The notes below the pieces were generated by a model. That model saw nothing but the letters and a program-made list of their open reading frames with translations, had not been told where the DNA came from and did no database searches. Position numbers and translations under genes: made by a program. Of a stretch of DNA of 58,287 nt, positions 46,541 to 56,182 are shown piece after piece. This stretch comes from Thermoguttaceae bacterium (GTDB taxonomy: Bacteria > Planctomycetota > Planctomycetia > Pirellulales > Thermoguttaceae). The stretch lies in contig JAQVKF010000002.1 in the NCBI GenBank assembly GCA_028694795.1, positions 1 to 58,287 of the forward strand, written 5' to 3'. Every line of letters begins with the position of its first letter. Position 1 is the first letter of the stretch.

Positions 46541-48118
46541 ATGCGATATTGGATCGGTACGGACGAGGCGGGATATGGACCGACGCTCGGCCCTCTCTTG
46601 ATTTCTGCCACGTTATGGACCGATACCGACCAGACGATGGACGATTGCCCTCACAATGCCCATTTTGCGCATGTCTCCGCTCCGATGGAACCCGTTTCAA
46701 GAGAGCGAGTGACGGAAAAAACGATGGTCAAAAAACAACGTAAACGCCGCGCGATGGGGTATGACCACGATCTTTTCGATTGGAAACAACCCGACGAATC
46801 GCAGAAATCAGTCAGACCGCAGGCATTGACATCGGGAGCGCCGTCCGAAACCACAGCAAGACTGCTGACATGGAGTATGGAACGTTTCGCGTCGGCGCTG
46901 GTGACCACGTTGCCACGGATGGCCGCAACTCGGCTCGTGGCCGCCGATTCGAAGAAACTATACACACCACAACGTGGAATCGCACCGCTGGAGCGGCATT
47001 TATTCGGTTTTTTTGAACTTGCGGGCTGGCCGACCACGACGACTTTTCGAGGACTACTTCAACGCGCGGCAAGCGATGATACGCTTTGGCAAACGGTGCC
47101 ATGGTATCGGACGTTTGACATGCAGCTGCCCCAAAATGTGCTTGCGAACCACGGTCAAATCGTGGCCGAGACTCGGCGAAAATGGGCCAATGTGGGGATT
47201 GCTTTCCGAAATTTCGCCTGTCGTTTTCTCGATGCCGACGCATTTAATCGCCAACTCGCTCAACAGGAATCGAAAGCCGATTTACTCTCCACGGCGACGC
47301 TCGGATTGGTCATTCGCCATCTGCGAGACATTCTTACCACGTCCGATTTTCCGGAGGAACTTTTTGACGGATCTTCCGAATCCTCTTTTTTATCCGCGGT
47401 CCGCACGACCTCAGAGCGACGTCCGCTGGTGACGGTATTGTGCGATAAACATGGCGGACGCAATGCCTACGCTTCCATTTTGACGCGTCTCTTCTGTGAG
47501 CAGACAGCTCACGATGATCCCAATGCCAATCGTGCGGCCGATTCCACCTTTGATTCACCGCATAACAGTCATACGGCCCCTACCGTTATCGAACGATCGC
47601 GCCGTTTGCCGCCATCTTCGGCACTTTCCGCGTTATGGCCGGTGTTACATCCGTTTACGCCGCCACGGATTGTCCGCGAAAGTCGTGAGGAGAGTGTATA
47701 TGAGCTGGAAAGTACCCAATTTCGAATACGTTTCTACTTTACCGCGAAGGGTGAAAAACGTATTCCGGTCGCTTTGGCATCCATGCTCTCGAAATATCTG
47801 CGCGAGATGGCGATGACCGCATTCAACGCATTCTGGCAGCAGGCGTGGCGGACGAACGCCGAATCGCCCCAATTGGTGTCCGAATGGTCTCCATTCGTAA
47901 AACCATTGGAATCAATGGAACAAACCAAACCTCTTGCGGAATCGGCAAAATCGATGGAATCTGCCACGAAATCGGGGGTGAAATTGGACCGTGTGGGGCT
48001 AAGTTCACTACGTCCGACAGCGGGATATCCGGAAGATGCGGTTCGATTTTTGGCGGAAATTGAACCGCTGCGTCAAAAACTCGGTATTCCGCTCGCCATG
48101 CTTCGCCGCGCTAAATAA
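46541..48118 (+). CDS. Large RNase HII-like protein
   Basis: 525 aa, start ATG 46541 with a strong GAGGAGG site. MRYWIGTDEAGYGPTLGPLLISA (D8, E9) matches the RNase HII start (GxDEAGRGPLAGP), and VAADSKKLYTP (about 138) the DSKKL motif. A later VTVLCDKHGGRNAY block (about 300) could hold another acidic ligand. RNase HII is about 200 aa, so most of the protein is extra; long inserts separate the motifs. It may cleave RNA-DNA hybrids or have a different role. No close family can be named by eye. Confidence 0.8.
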   Translation: MRYWIGTDEAGYGPTLGPLLISATLWTDTDQTMDDCPHNAHFAHVSAPMEPVSRERVTEKTMVKKQRKRRAMGYDHDLFDWKQPDESQKSVRPQALTSGAPSETTARLLTWSMERFASALVTTLPRMAATRLVAADSKKLYTPQRGIAPLERHLFGFFELAGWPTTTTFRGLLQRAASDDTLWQTVPWYRTFDMQLPQNVLANHGQIVAETRRKWANVGIAFRNFACRFLDADAFNRQLAQQESKADLLSTATLGLVIRHLRDILTTSDFPEELFDGSSESSFLSAVRTTSERRPLVTVLCDKHGGRNAYASILTRLFCEQTAHDDPNANRAADSTFDSPHNSHTAPTVIERSRRLPPSSALSALWPVLHPFTPPRIVRESREESVYELESTQFRIRFYFTAKGEKRIPVALASMLSKYLREMAMTAFNAFWQQAWRTNAESPQLVSEWSPFVKPLESMEQTKPLAESAKSMESATKSGVKLDRVGLSSLRPTAGYPEDAVRFLAEIEPLRQKLGIPLAMLRRAK

Positions 48119-48434
48119 CTCTGCGTTCGATGTTCGTGAGGAGTGTCCACGTTCGGTGGCAAACCACGTTACCTGCCACGTTGCGTCGTATCGGTGATAA
48201 AATTTTGGAAATGGAGAATATCGAGTTGGAGTTTTACGACAATTCGTTCCAAGCCGTTGTCAGAATCTTAAAAATCGGGACAATATAGACTGGACGATGA
48301 GGTGGAGTCCCAGTCGAGAATGTGGCGGAGATTCACTTATCCCAACACGATTTTGTGTCGCCATCGGGCGGGCAAACACACAAAATCAATGGACCAGACA
48401 GAAAAAAGCCGATTTAAGCGGAAGAAGGTGTGTG
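48119..48434. other. Spacer before der (316 bp)
   Basis: No gene or clear terminator seen. The upstream extension of the der ORF (48297-48434) is not conserved-looking and has no ribosome binding site. Confidence 0.45.
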
Positions 48435-49982
48435 ATGCGTATTCCTCAAGTGGTCATCGTAGGGCGTCCGAATGTGGGCAAGTCGAGTCTGTTTAATTGG
48501 CTCGCTGGTCGACGTTTAGCGATTGTGGATCCGACGGCGGGGGTGACACGGGACCGTGTTTACTACCTGCTCGCTTTGGAAGATCGTCGCCGTAAACAGG
48601 GGCGTGATGCCGGTGCGGTGGCTGACCGATATATCGAACTGGTCGATACCGGAGGCATTGGCATCGTCGATCGTGACGATCTGAGTGAAGAGGTGGAACG
48701 TCAGATTCACTATGCGTTGGATGGTGCCGACATGGTGCTTTTCGTGGTCGATTGCCGTAGCGGTTTAGCTCCCCTGGATGACGAGGTGGCGCGACGGTTG
48801 CGTGCCGTCGATTGTCCCGTATTGGTTGTGGCGAATAAAGCCGACACCCTCGCGATGGAAGATGATACCCATGAATTCGCCAAATTCGGGTGGCCCGTTG
48901 TGCCTGTAAGTACGCTCCAAGGACGAAATATGGGCGATCTGACCACGGCCATTCTCGATCGATTACCGGAAGATACCGACCGTGTAGAACTCGATGCGGA
49001 AGGCCGACCGATTTCGCCCGTTGTCGAACCGGAAATGAAGATTGCCATCGTCGGTTGCCGGAATGTCGGCAAAAGTACGTTCATCAACACGCTCACAAAA
49101 CAAGAACGCATGATCGTCAGCTCAATCCCCGGCACCACCCGTGATAGCGTGGATGTACGATTCGAAATGGATGGCAAAACGTTCATCGCTATCGATACGC
49201 CAGGAGTGCAGCGAAGTCGAAATATCGAGACTGACCTCGATTTTTACGAATCGCACCGAGCGAAACGGAGTATTCGCCGTGCGGACGTCGTGTTACATTT
49301 CTTTGACGCTTCGAAAGAGATCAACGCGACCGATAAACAGCTCGCCGCGATCATTGCCGAGGAACATAAACCGTGTATTTTTGTCGTCAATAAATGGGAT
49401 TTATACATGGGGAAGGTGGCAACGAGCGAATGGGCAACCTATCTGCGTGATACTTTCCGGACGATGACCCACGTGCCGATCATCTTCATTACGGGCCAAA
49501 AAGGCAAAAATATGAAGCTGCTGCTGAATCACGCGCAGCATCTGTTCAAACAGAGCCGAATCCGCGTGAGTACTTCGCAGCTGAACCGCGTGATCCGCGG
49601 CGCGTTGGAATATCAAGCTCCGCCGCTCTACCAAAGTTCACGACGTCCGAAAGTCTATTACGGAACGCAAGTGGCTGTCGAACCACCGACAATCGTCCTG
49701 TTTTGTAATGTGCCCAAGGCGTTTTCCCAATCGTATCAGCGATATCTCGTCAACTTTTTCCGCGATCATCTGCCGTTCGATGAGGTGCCCATCCGCGTGA
49801 TGCTCCGCAAACGAGAAGTGCTCGACACTCGTGACGAGGTCGATAGTGCGATGGCCGCATACCAACGTAAAAGCCATGAAGATGAGACCCTCGACGCAGA
49901 TGCGGACATGGATGTGATGGACACGGATGATAACGATTTTGACGAAGAACTCAATGTACACGATACGGATTTTCAACCATAG
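48435..49982 (+). CDS. der: Ribosome biogenesis GTPase Der (EngA)
   Basis: 515-aa protein with two tandem G domains: first G1 VGRPNVGKSSLF, G3 LVDTGG, G4 NKAD; second G1 VGCRNVGKSTF, G3 AIDTPG, G4 NKWD; then the KH-like C-terminal domain (RALEYQAPPLYQSSRRPKVYYGTQ...NFFRDHLPFDEVPIRV). It functions in 50S subunit assembly. An acidic ~45-residue tail (DETLDADADMDVMDTDDNDFDEE) is extra. ATG 48435 with AAGG at 8 nt is preferred over the track's 48297. It ends in TAG. Confidence 0.97.
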   Translation: MRIPQVVIVGRPNVGKSSLFNWLAGRRLAIVDPTAGVTRDRVYYLLALEDRRRKQGRDAGAVADRYIELVDTGGIGIVDRDDLSEEVERQIHYALDGADMVLFVVDCRSGLAPLDDEVARRLRAVDCPVLVVANKADTLAMEDDTHEFAKFGWPVVPVSTLQGRNMGDLTTAILDRLPEDTDRVELDAEGRPISPVVEPEMKIAIVGCRNVGKSTFINTLTKQERMIVSSIPGTTRDSVDVRFEMDGKTFIAIDTPGVQRSRNIETDLDFYESHRAKRSIRRADVVLHFFDASKEINATDKQLAAIIAEEHKPCIFVVNKWDLYMGKVATSEWATYLRDTFRTMTHVPIIFITGQKGKNMKLLLNHAQHLFKQSRIRVSTSQLNRVIRGALEYQAPPLYQSSRRPKVYYGTQVAVEPPTIVLFCNVPKAFSQSYQRYLVNFFRDHLPFDEVPIRVMLRKREVLDTRDEVDSAMAAYQRKSHEDETLDADADMDVMDTDDNDFDEELNVHDTDFQP

Positions 49983-50062
49983 AACGCTGATAGGCCTCCT
50001 GATTCTAACGACGGATTACGGAAAAGTTCATTGATAGTAGCCGATTACGGATTGATTACGGA

Positions 50063-53000
50063 ATGGAAAATCGCATGACGGATCCCACGGACGCTGTACC
50101 ATCGCGTGACGAACTCGGTTTGCAATACCTCGAAACATTGCCTTTTGAACCCTATCCGCTTCAAGAGGAGGCGATTTCTGCGTGGTTCGATTCGGAGCAA
50201 GGCGTGTTGGTTTGTGCGCCTACTGGGACAGGCAAAACAGTCGTCGCCGAGGCCGCGTTATTTGAGGCGTTACATAGCCGCAAACGTGCGTATTATACGA
50301 CCCCGTTGATTGCGTTATGTGAACAAAAATTTCGCGAGTTGCAAGAAAAGGTCGTTTCATGGGGATTTTTTCCAGAGGACGTCGGATTGGTCACGGGCAA
50401 TCGTCGCGAGAACCCAGACGCACCAATCATCGTAGCGGTGGCAGAGATTCTCTTCAATCGTTTGCTCCATACCGAGACGTTTGAGTTCGACGACGTGTCG
50501 GCGGTCGTGATGGACGAATTCCATAGTTTTAACGATATTGAGCGTGGGATTGTTTGGGAACTTTCACTCTCGATGCTGCCCGAACATGTACGGCTAATGC
50601 TCCTTTCGGCGACGGTCGGAAACGCTTACGATTTCGTTGCGTGGCTGCGGAACGCACACCATCGCAAAATCGAACTCGTCCAAGGGACCGAGCGTCGGGT
50701 ACCGTTGACTTTTTCGTGGGTCGAAGATCAGCTGTTACCGGAGTTTCTCGAGTCGATGGTGCACGGCGGCGATGACGAGGGTTTTACGCCCGCGTTGGTG
50801 TTCTGCTTTAATCGTGATCAGTGTTGGGATGTGGCGGAACAGATTAAAGGACGTTCGATTTTGCAACCTGGTCAACAGGCGAAATTGGCCGAAGAATTGG
50901 CCAAATACAAAATGACGACAGGCATCGGTCCCAAAATGCGGCAACTCCTGTTGCGCGGCGTCGGGGTCCATCATGCGGGCGTCTTGCCTAAATATCGTCG
51001 AATCGTCGAGGATTTATTCCAAAAGAAACTACTCGCGTTTGCGACCTGTACCGAAACGCTCGCGGCGGGAATCAATTTGCCGGCTCGCTCGGTCGTGGTG
51101 CCCAGTTTGATGAAAGGGCCGAAAGGAAAAAAACGGTTGTTGGATCCCAGTACGGCCCATCAAATTTTTGGACGCGCGGGACGTCCACAATACGATTCTC
51201 AAGGATTCGTATTCGCGCTCGCTCACGAAGATGATGTACGGATGAACCGGTGGCGTGTTCGCTACGATCAAATTCCGGAAAATACGAAGGATCCCGGTCT
51301 CATCAAAGCCAAAAAAGCGTTAAAAAAGAAGCAGCCGAAGAAAAGTCCCGACGAACAATACTGGACAGAAGCACAGTATGATAAATTGCGTGACGCGAAA
51401 CCGGTTAATCTGGCTTCGCATGGACTTTTTCCATGGCGGCTGTTGGCCTATCTGCTCGATTTTTCGCCGGATTTGGAGAAAATTCGAGATGTAGTACGGC
51501 ATCGGTTGATGAGTGGTGCCGAGATCGAAGCCGGTTTGCGGGATTTGGACCGAATGCTCGTGACGCTCTGGGATGCCGGATTGGTACGGCTTGATCCCGC
51601 TCCGCCGACCTCATCCCACTTGGCCGAATCGAACGGTACCAACACGAGCGATGCTACTCAGACGGTGGACAGCAACACTTCTTCCGGTGGCGAAAATTTA
51701 AGCGGTGAGGTTCATTTGAATAGCGGTGATGACGTATACACTGAACGGCTGGATGTCGCGTGGAACGCGGTGCCAAAAACGCAGCTTTTGGAGGTACGTC
51801 GAAGCGATCAGCCGGTTGAATCGCTCATGGATCTCGCGTGGTATCGTACGCCGGACAATCTTCCTTTGCACGGTGGAGCGTCGAAAGCGGGGGACTCGAT
51901 GGTCTGGACCGGCTCGGTCACCACCGTCGTGAAGGGGGACGACGGACCGGATGCGTGGGATGCGCTCGATTCGCTGCTCGAAGAGGAACTTGACGACTCG
52001 GCGACTGACGCTGATTCGTTTGATCGCTCGGCGGATGAATCGTCAGCCGATGAATCGTTGGACGATGTGAAGGAGCAGGAGATGGAACCCCGAAACTCGA
52101 ATACTGTGGGGGGACGCCAGAGCGATAATTCGAGTGAATCGGAATGTTCGGACAGGAATCATTTTTCAGGGGAAAACAACCACTCGGACGACGCGAGTGG
52201 CAGCTCACGCGAAAAGGGAGTGGCAGAGGAAAGTTTGTCAGAAGACGCGACGGGCCCTTCCGCCAAATCGCCTACCACGCTGTTTGGCACATCGCTGGAT
52301 ATTGGTACTCGTGATTCGAGTGGCGGAAAATTGCCCGCCTCGAAATCAAACGAGAAACCGAAGTTGGTGGCGAGTCAGGCCTCCGAATCAGACCGCGTGG
52401 CGGAATTTCAACGGGCAGCATCCGGGCAGAAAACCGAGACGCCTGCGACGGATTCGGATGACGACGAATCGCCGATGGTCGAAATCACTTGGCGAAAACG
52501 GCCGGAACCAAAGTTGGAGTTACCGGAATTGGCGATTTATACACCACGACAAGCGTGGGCGGCTCCACAACTTTCGATGCTTACAGGATTTCGTTCTGTG
52601 AATCCGTTGTATGGTATGTTTTTGTTGTCGCACTTGGGAATCGCGAGTCGTGAGGAGCGGATTCAGGCGTTTGAAAGCGTGTTGGAAATGCCCGGTACCG
52701 TGGCGCGTTCACTTCGTGTCCCCCGTCAAGATACGTTGCCGCCCGGTCCACTGGCGACGCAACGATTACATCCCGCGATTTTGGCGCGTGGTTTGGCATC
52801 GCACGAGGAACTGGTCTACACGCCACGGGATGAGGAAGAGGAATACTCGCCGCTACGATCGTATGACGAGCGTCCGAAATGGGTGTTAACGTTGGCGGAG
52901 AAACTGTTTTTGCTGTTCGATGCCGACTATCCAGGGGTGCATAGCCTGTCGATTACGCCCGTTTGGGCGGCGGGTGAAATCCTTGAGTTTCGTGATTTTG

Positions 53001-53230
53001 ATAAATTTATTACCAGTCGTGGATTGCAAAAACAGGAAGGTATGGTATTTCGTCATCTGCTGCGGATGATCCTGCTATTGGACGAGTTTTACGCTTTTAT
53101 TCCCCCCGATACTATGGAGTCCGAGTGGCGTGGCGATTTGGAAGAAATGATGGTACTGCTCACGGATGTTTGCCGACGTGTAGACCCGTCAAGCACGGAA
53201 CAGATGCTCGCTCGCACGACCAACGATTGA
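50063..53230 (+). CDS. Ski2-like DExH-box helicase
   Basis: 1055-aa superfamily 2 helicase. Motif I PTGTGKT (53-59), Ia TTPLIALCEQK, motif II DEFH (151-154), motif III LLSATVGN, and motif VI HQIFGRAGRPQYDSQGFVF; GVGVHHAGVLPKYRRIVEDLF and CTETLAAGINLPARSVV are the Ski2/Mtr4-type motif IV-V region. A later ~300-residue stretch (about 515-810) is Ser/Asp/Glu-rich and disordered, then a conserved-looking tail with FRSVNPLYGMFLLSHLGIASREERIQAFESVLEMP. Probably RNA unwinding in decay or processing; partner unknown. Confidence 0.92.
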   Translation: MENRMTDPTDAVPSRDELGLQYLETLPFEPYPLQEEAISAWFDSEQGVLVCAPTGTGKTVVAEAALFEALHSRKRAYYTTPLIALCEQKFRELQEKVVSWGFFPEDVGLVTGNRRENPDAPIIVAVAEILFNRLLHTETFEFDDVSAVVMDEFHSFNDIERGIVWELSLSMLPEHVRLMLLSATVGNAYDFVAWLRNAHHRKIELVQGTERRVPLTFSWVEDQLLPEFLESMVHGGDDEGFTPALVFCFNRDQCWDVAEQIKGRSILQPGQQAKLAEELAKYKMTTGIGPKMRQLLLRGVGVHHAGVLPKYRRIVEDLFQKKLLAFATCTETLAAGINLPARSVVVPSLMKGPKGKKRLLDPSTAHQIFGRAGRPQYDSQGFVFALAHEDDVRMNRWRVRYDQIPENTKDPGLIKAKKALKKKQPKKSPDEQYWTEAQYDKLRDAKPVNLASHGLFPWRLLAYLLDFSPDLEKIRDVVRHRLMSGAEIEAGLRDLDRMLVTLWDAGLVRLDPAPPTSSHLAESNGTNTSDATQTVDSNTSSGGENLSGEVHLNSGDDVYTERLDVAWNAVPKTQLLEVRRSDQPVESLMDLAWYRTPDNLPLHGGASKAGDSMVWTGSVTTVVKGDDGPDAWDALDSLLEEELDDSATDADSFDRSADESSADESLDDVKEQEMEPRNSNTVGGRQSDNSSESECSDRNHFSGENNHSDDASGSSREKGVAEESLSEDATGPSAKSPTTLFGTSLDIGTRDSSGGKLPASKSNEKPKLVASQASESDRVAEFQRAASGQKTETPATDSDDDESPMVEITWRKRPEPKLELPELAIYTPRQAWAAPQLSMLTGFRSVNPLYGMFLLSHLGIASREERIQAFESVLEMPGTVARSLRVPRQDTLPPGPLATQRLHPAILARGLASHEELVYTPRDEEEEYSPLRSYDERPKWVLTLAEKLFLLFDADYPGVHSLSITPVWAAGEILEFRDFDKFITSRGLQKQEGMVFRHLLRMILLLDEFYAFIPPDTMESEWRGDLEEMMVLLTDVCRRVDPSSTEQMLARTTND

Positions 53231-53606
53231 ACGATAAGCACTCTGACAAATGCGCTAACCAACCGACGATACTTGCGTGAACAACTCGTGTGCAGTGCGC
53301 CACCGTGGCGAGTGGTCTGAAGGTGAATCGAACGAATGGCGATCAAATTCCGCCGAGGTATCTCCACTCGCTGTTACGATTTACACATTTTACCTATAAT
53401 CATACTCGCGCTAATAAAAAAAGCGTGGACCTCCGAAGAAGTCTACGCTTTAATTTTTTGGTACTTACCACAGGACCGCTAGAAGCTTTCGTTAAGGAAG
53501 ACTTCCTTCAACCCTTCCATCTGCCAAGAGACAGAACTCTCATCCAAAAATGAGAACAACAACCCCTTGCATGCAGACGAGACAACGGTCCCACGAGCAA
53601 CGCAGC
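53231..53606. other. Spacer with bidirectional terminator
   Basis: Between the plus-strand helicase and the minus-strand lipoprotein; it holds the hairpin at 53414-53459 and nothing else recognisable. Confidence 0.5.
53414..53459. terminator. Bidirectional intrinsic terminator
   Basis: AAAGCGTGGAC (53420-53430) pairs with GTCTACGCTTT (53441-53451), 11 bp with one G.U, and there is an A-run before and a TTTTTT run (53454-53459) after it. It would end both the helicase transcript and the lipoprotein transcript. Confidence 0.82.
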
Positions 53607-53849
53607 TTACTTGGTGGCGTCAGCGGCCGGGGCGGCAGCATCAGCGGCCGGAGCAGCAGCATCAGCGGCCGGAGCAGCAGCATCAGCGGCCGGAGCAGCA
53701 GCGTCAGCGGCCGGAGTGGCTTCTTCGGTCTTCGCTTTATCCGCAGCGGCGGCCGGGGCAGCGGTGTCGGTCTTCGTAGCGTCTTCGGCTGGGGTGCAAC
53801 CAACGAACGAAACACTCAACACTACGAGCAATGCAAGCAAATACTTCAT
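53607..53849 (-). CDS. Small Ala-rich lipoprotein with 21-bp tandem repeats
   Basis: 80 aa. MKYLLALLVVLSVSFVGC is a lipoprotein signal with lipobox-like FVGC; C18 would be lipidated. The mature part is Ala/Pro/Asp/Thr/Lys low complexity ending with AADAAAP repeated, encoded by five 21-bp units at 53617-53721. The ATG at 53849 has AGGA 8 nt upstream, so it is chosen over 53855 and the track's 53906. It is likely an envelope component; no enzymatic function is suggested. Confidence 0.78.
   Translation of the reverse strand: MKYLLALLVVLSVSFVGCTPAEDATKTDTAAPAAAADKAKTEEATPAADAAAPAADAAAPAADAAAPAADAAAPAADATK
53617..53721. repeat. Five 21-bp tandem repeats (VNTR)
   Basis: Units of the form GCATCAGCGGCCGGAGCAGCA with 0 to 5 changes each, five in a row, in-frame within the lipoprotein gene and encoding a heptapeptide of the AADAAAP type (minus strand). 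Confidence 0.9.
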
Positions 53850-54085
53850 GGTCATTTTCCTAATGAAAATAAGTTCTGCCGAGTCCCCCAGGACCTCCCT
53901 GGACACGATTAGCAGCTTCTGTGTGGGTAGAGTACCATCTTTCCGAGTTTATTCCCACTATTTCCAAAATTTTTCAAAATATTTGAGACGCGTTCGATTT
54001 TTGGTGAGAAATGGGGCTTTTATCCACCATTGATGGTCATGTGGCTAAGGTCGCTTCGTGGATCGACTCATAAATTAGAGGACCG

Positions 54086-54976
54086 ATGCCGAAAAGTCTT
54101 ATAACGTTCATCCCTTTGGACTTTTGTCCGATGACGATGAAATATTCGGGCGTAAAGCATTTTATAGGGAATAAAAATTTTGAATGTACCTCTCCCTATA
54201 TGTACGATTCATCGTCGAGTGGTTCTATGGACGAAAAAAACAATCGAATATCCGCACCCAATCACGCGAATCGGCTTCCCGATGCTTCGACATCTTTCCC
54301 TGTGGAAACTGCCGAGGGTATCCAAAATTGGGTGGAGACCCATTTTTCGTCGTTGTATGGTTTTGCGTATCGTCTGACGGGTTTGGACTGTGATGCGGAA
54401 GACCTCGTCCAAGAAACGTTTTTGGTCGCGTTGCGGAAAGGTGGGCAAATTCGGCAAAGCGAAACGTCGGAAGTCGTTCGGAGTTGGCTGTTTACAATTT
54501 TAAGACGTTTATTTTGGAGACGTCATCGACACAAGCGGAATCGGAAAGATGCCGGGAATACGGAAAATTCTTCCGAATCATCCGGTTTGTCGTCTACCCG
54601 GCTGGCGTCTGAAGACATGCCAGACCGCGAGATTCGTGAGATATTGACGAGTGATTTTGCGGGGGGGCTGGACGAGGCTTGGGATTTCGTCGATCCACGC
54701 ACCGAACCAACCCATCAGGAAGAGCAAACGATTGATTCCGAACAGCTGCAACAGGCTCTCGACGCATTGCCTCCAGAGTTCCGGATGGTGACCTTAATGT
54801 TTTCTATGGAACAACGCAGTTATCGGGAGATAGCCGAGACGCTCCAGGTCCCGATTGGTACGGTCATGAGTCGTATCGCTCGGGCTCGCAAAATGTTACG
54901 ACATACGCTGGAAAAAATGCTCGATGCGGAAGAGTCGTCCTCCCCGTCCTCTTCGCCAAATGAGGTGGGTGGGTGA
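54086..54976 (+). CDS. ECF-type RNA polymerase sigma factor
   Basis: 296 aa. Sigma region 2: FSSLYGFAYRLTGLDCDAEDLVQETFLVALR and VRSWLFTILRRLFWRRHR; region 4: LQQALDALPPEFRMVTLMFSMEQRSYREIAETLQVPIGTVMSRIARARKMLRHTL. The ~75-residue N-terminus and the acidic linker between regions make it long for an ECF factor. ATG 54086 has AGAGG 4 nt upstream; 54227 is an alternative start near the conserved part. The next gene encodes a membrane protein with an N-terminal cytoplasmic domain, so an anti-sigma relationship is plausible. Confidence 0.93.
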   Translation: MPKSLITFIPLDFCPMTMKYSGVKHFIGNKNFECTSPYMYDSSSSGSMDEKNNRISAPNHANRLPDASTSFPVETAEGIQNWVETHFSSLYGFAYRLTGLDCDAEDLVQETFLVALRKGGQIRQSETSEVVRSWLFTILRRLFWRRHRHKRNRKDAGNTENSSESSGLSSTRLASEDMPDREIREILTSDFAGGLDEAWDFVDPRTEPTHQEEQTIDSEQLQQALDALPPEFRMVTLMFSMEQRSYREIAETLQVPIGTVMSRIARARKMLRHTLEKMLDAEESSSPSSSPNEVGG

Positions 54977-55176
54977 ATTTGCGAAGGGGTGATTCGCCGA
55001 TGGTGATGCGAGCGGAGGCTGGGAATGACGCGATATGGCGAACGGAGCAGAATGCGGTATGAAAAAGCGATGCGACCTGAGCCGATGGGCTAGGTTTAGT
55101 GGGGTATAGCGGGCGAAAAATCGTGGTAAAAATTCATTGTTGATTCGAGATGTTTGGAAAGTTTTAGAGTGTCATC

Positions 55177-56094
55177 ATGGAAGAGTCGGAAATTCCTCAA
55201 AAAACGCCATTGGATTCGCGGTATGCGGAGGTTCCCGCCAGCGGAGAGTCTCCGGTAAGCGATGCGTTTTCGGCATTTTTGCCGGAGGTCCAGTTTCGGC
55301 ATTTGCTTGACTCACACCCTATTCCGGATGGCGTATTAGATCGGGTGACCCAACGAATTCTCGAAGAATGGCGTCAAATTCAGTCCGATTCCGCCTCCTC
55401 TTCTGTTTCCACGGCTTGGTCGGGTGAAGTGTCTCCAAATGTGGAAAAACCGGTGACTTTATCCGATTTGCCCAACACGTTGGACGCGAAGAGGACGAGC
55501 CCATCTCGCTGGGGACGGCGATTTTTCTTAGTGGGAGCGAGTGCGGCGGCATTGGGCGGTATCTTGGCATGGAACCGATGGTTCCAACAGCCGCAAGTGT
55601 CCACTCGTACCATTGGTCCGGAATCGCTCATGATGACGGGGGTTTCGCTATTTGATGCCGCGGTAGCCAATCGGACGTGGGGTACGGGAACGTTGATTCA
55701 CGAGGCGGATCAGCCGATGTTGGCCAATCATTCGCTCTGGCCGCGTGAGTCGTTCGGTCCATTTCCGGTCGTGCGACAGCGTGAGGAGCCGAATTTTCTC
55801 GGTCGCACCGCGGCGGCTTACGATATTCGTCACTACGCCGCGTTGATGGGGACGCTTTTTGCGATTACGGAAGAATCGCTGTGGGACACTTGCCATGAAT
55901 CTCACGAAGGTGTGGAACGATTCTTCGTGGAAGGTCTTGGTTCGCGGATTCCTGAACACGCCATGCACCCCACCGCTGGTCGCTGTGCCTCGACATGGAA
56001 AGAAACCAACCGGCTGTTTGTCCTCGTGGTCGCTGGCCAACCGGAAGATTACCGTCGCTTCTTGACACCACCGATTATCGGGACTTTAGGATAG
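55177..56094 (+). CDS. Hypothetical single-pass membrane protein next to the sigma factor
   Basis: 305 aa: about 110 hydrophilic residues, one transmembrane helix (RWGRRFFLVGASAAALGGILAW, about 111-132) and a ~170-residue outer domain without a motif I know. This layout matches membrane-bound anti-sigma factors, but I see no zinc HxxxCxxC motif, so the role is inferred only from position. It is 200 bp downstream of the sigma gene. Confidence 0.6.
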   Translation: MEESEIPQKTPLDSRYAEVPASGESPVSDAFSAFLPEVQFRHLLDSHPIPDGVLDRVTQRILEEWRQIQSDSASSSVSTAWSGEVSPNVEKPVTLSDLPNTLDAKRTSPSRWGRRFFLVGASAAALGGILAWNRWFQQPQVSTRTIGPESLMMTGVSLFDAAVANRTWGTGTLIHEADQPMLANHSLWPRESFGPFPVVRQREEPNFLGRTAAAYDIRHYAALMGTLFAITEESLWDTCHESHEGVERFFVEGLGSRIPEHAMHPTAGRCASTWKETNRLFVLVVAGQPEDYRRFLTPPIIGTLG

Positions 56095-56182
56095 ATGGCG
56101 AAAATAAAGTGACACAGTTCCGATGTATTCCCGTTTTGGCGGCAGGGTGATTTTTCTATCTTTGGGGCATGAGGGGGTAATG

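Noticed and set aside
53617-53721. Possible CRISPR array
   Set aside because: The repeats are contiguous 21-bp units without spacers and are in-frame coding.
53611-54033. 140-codon plus-strand ORF of Ala/Gly/Ser repeats
   Set aside because: It is the other strand of the 21-bp repeats; the minus-strand frame has a lipoprotein signal and a ribosome binding site.
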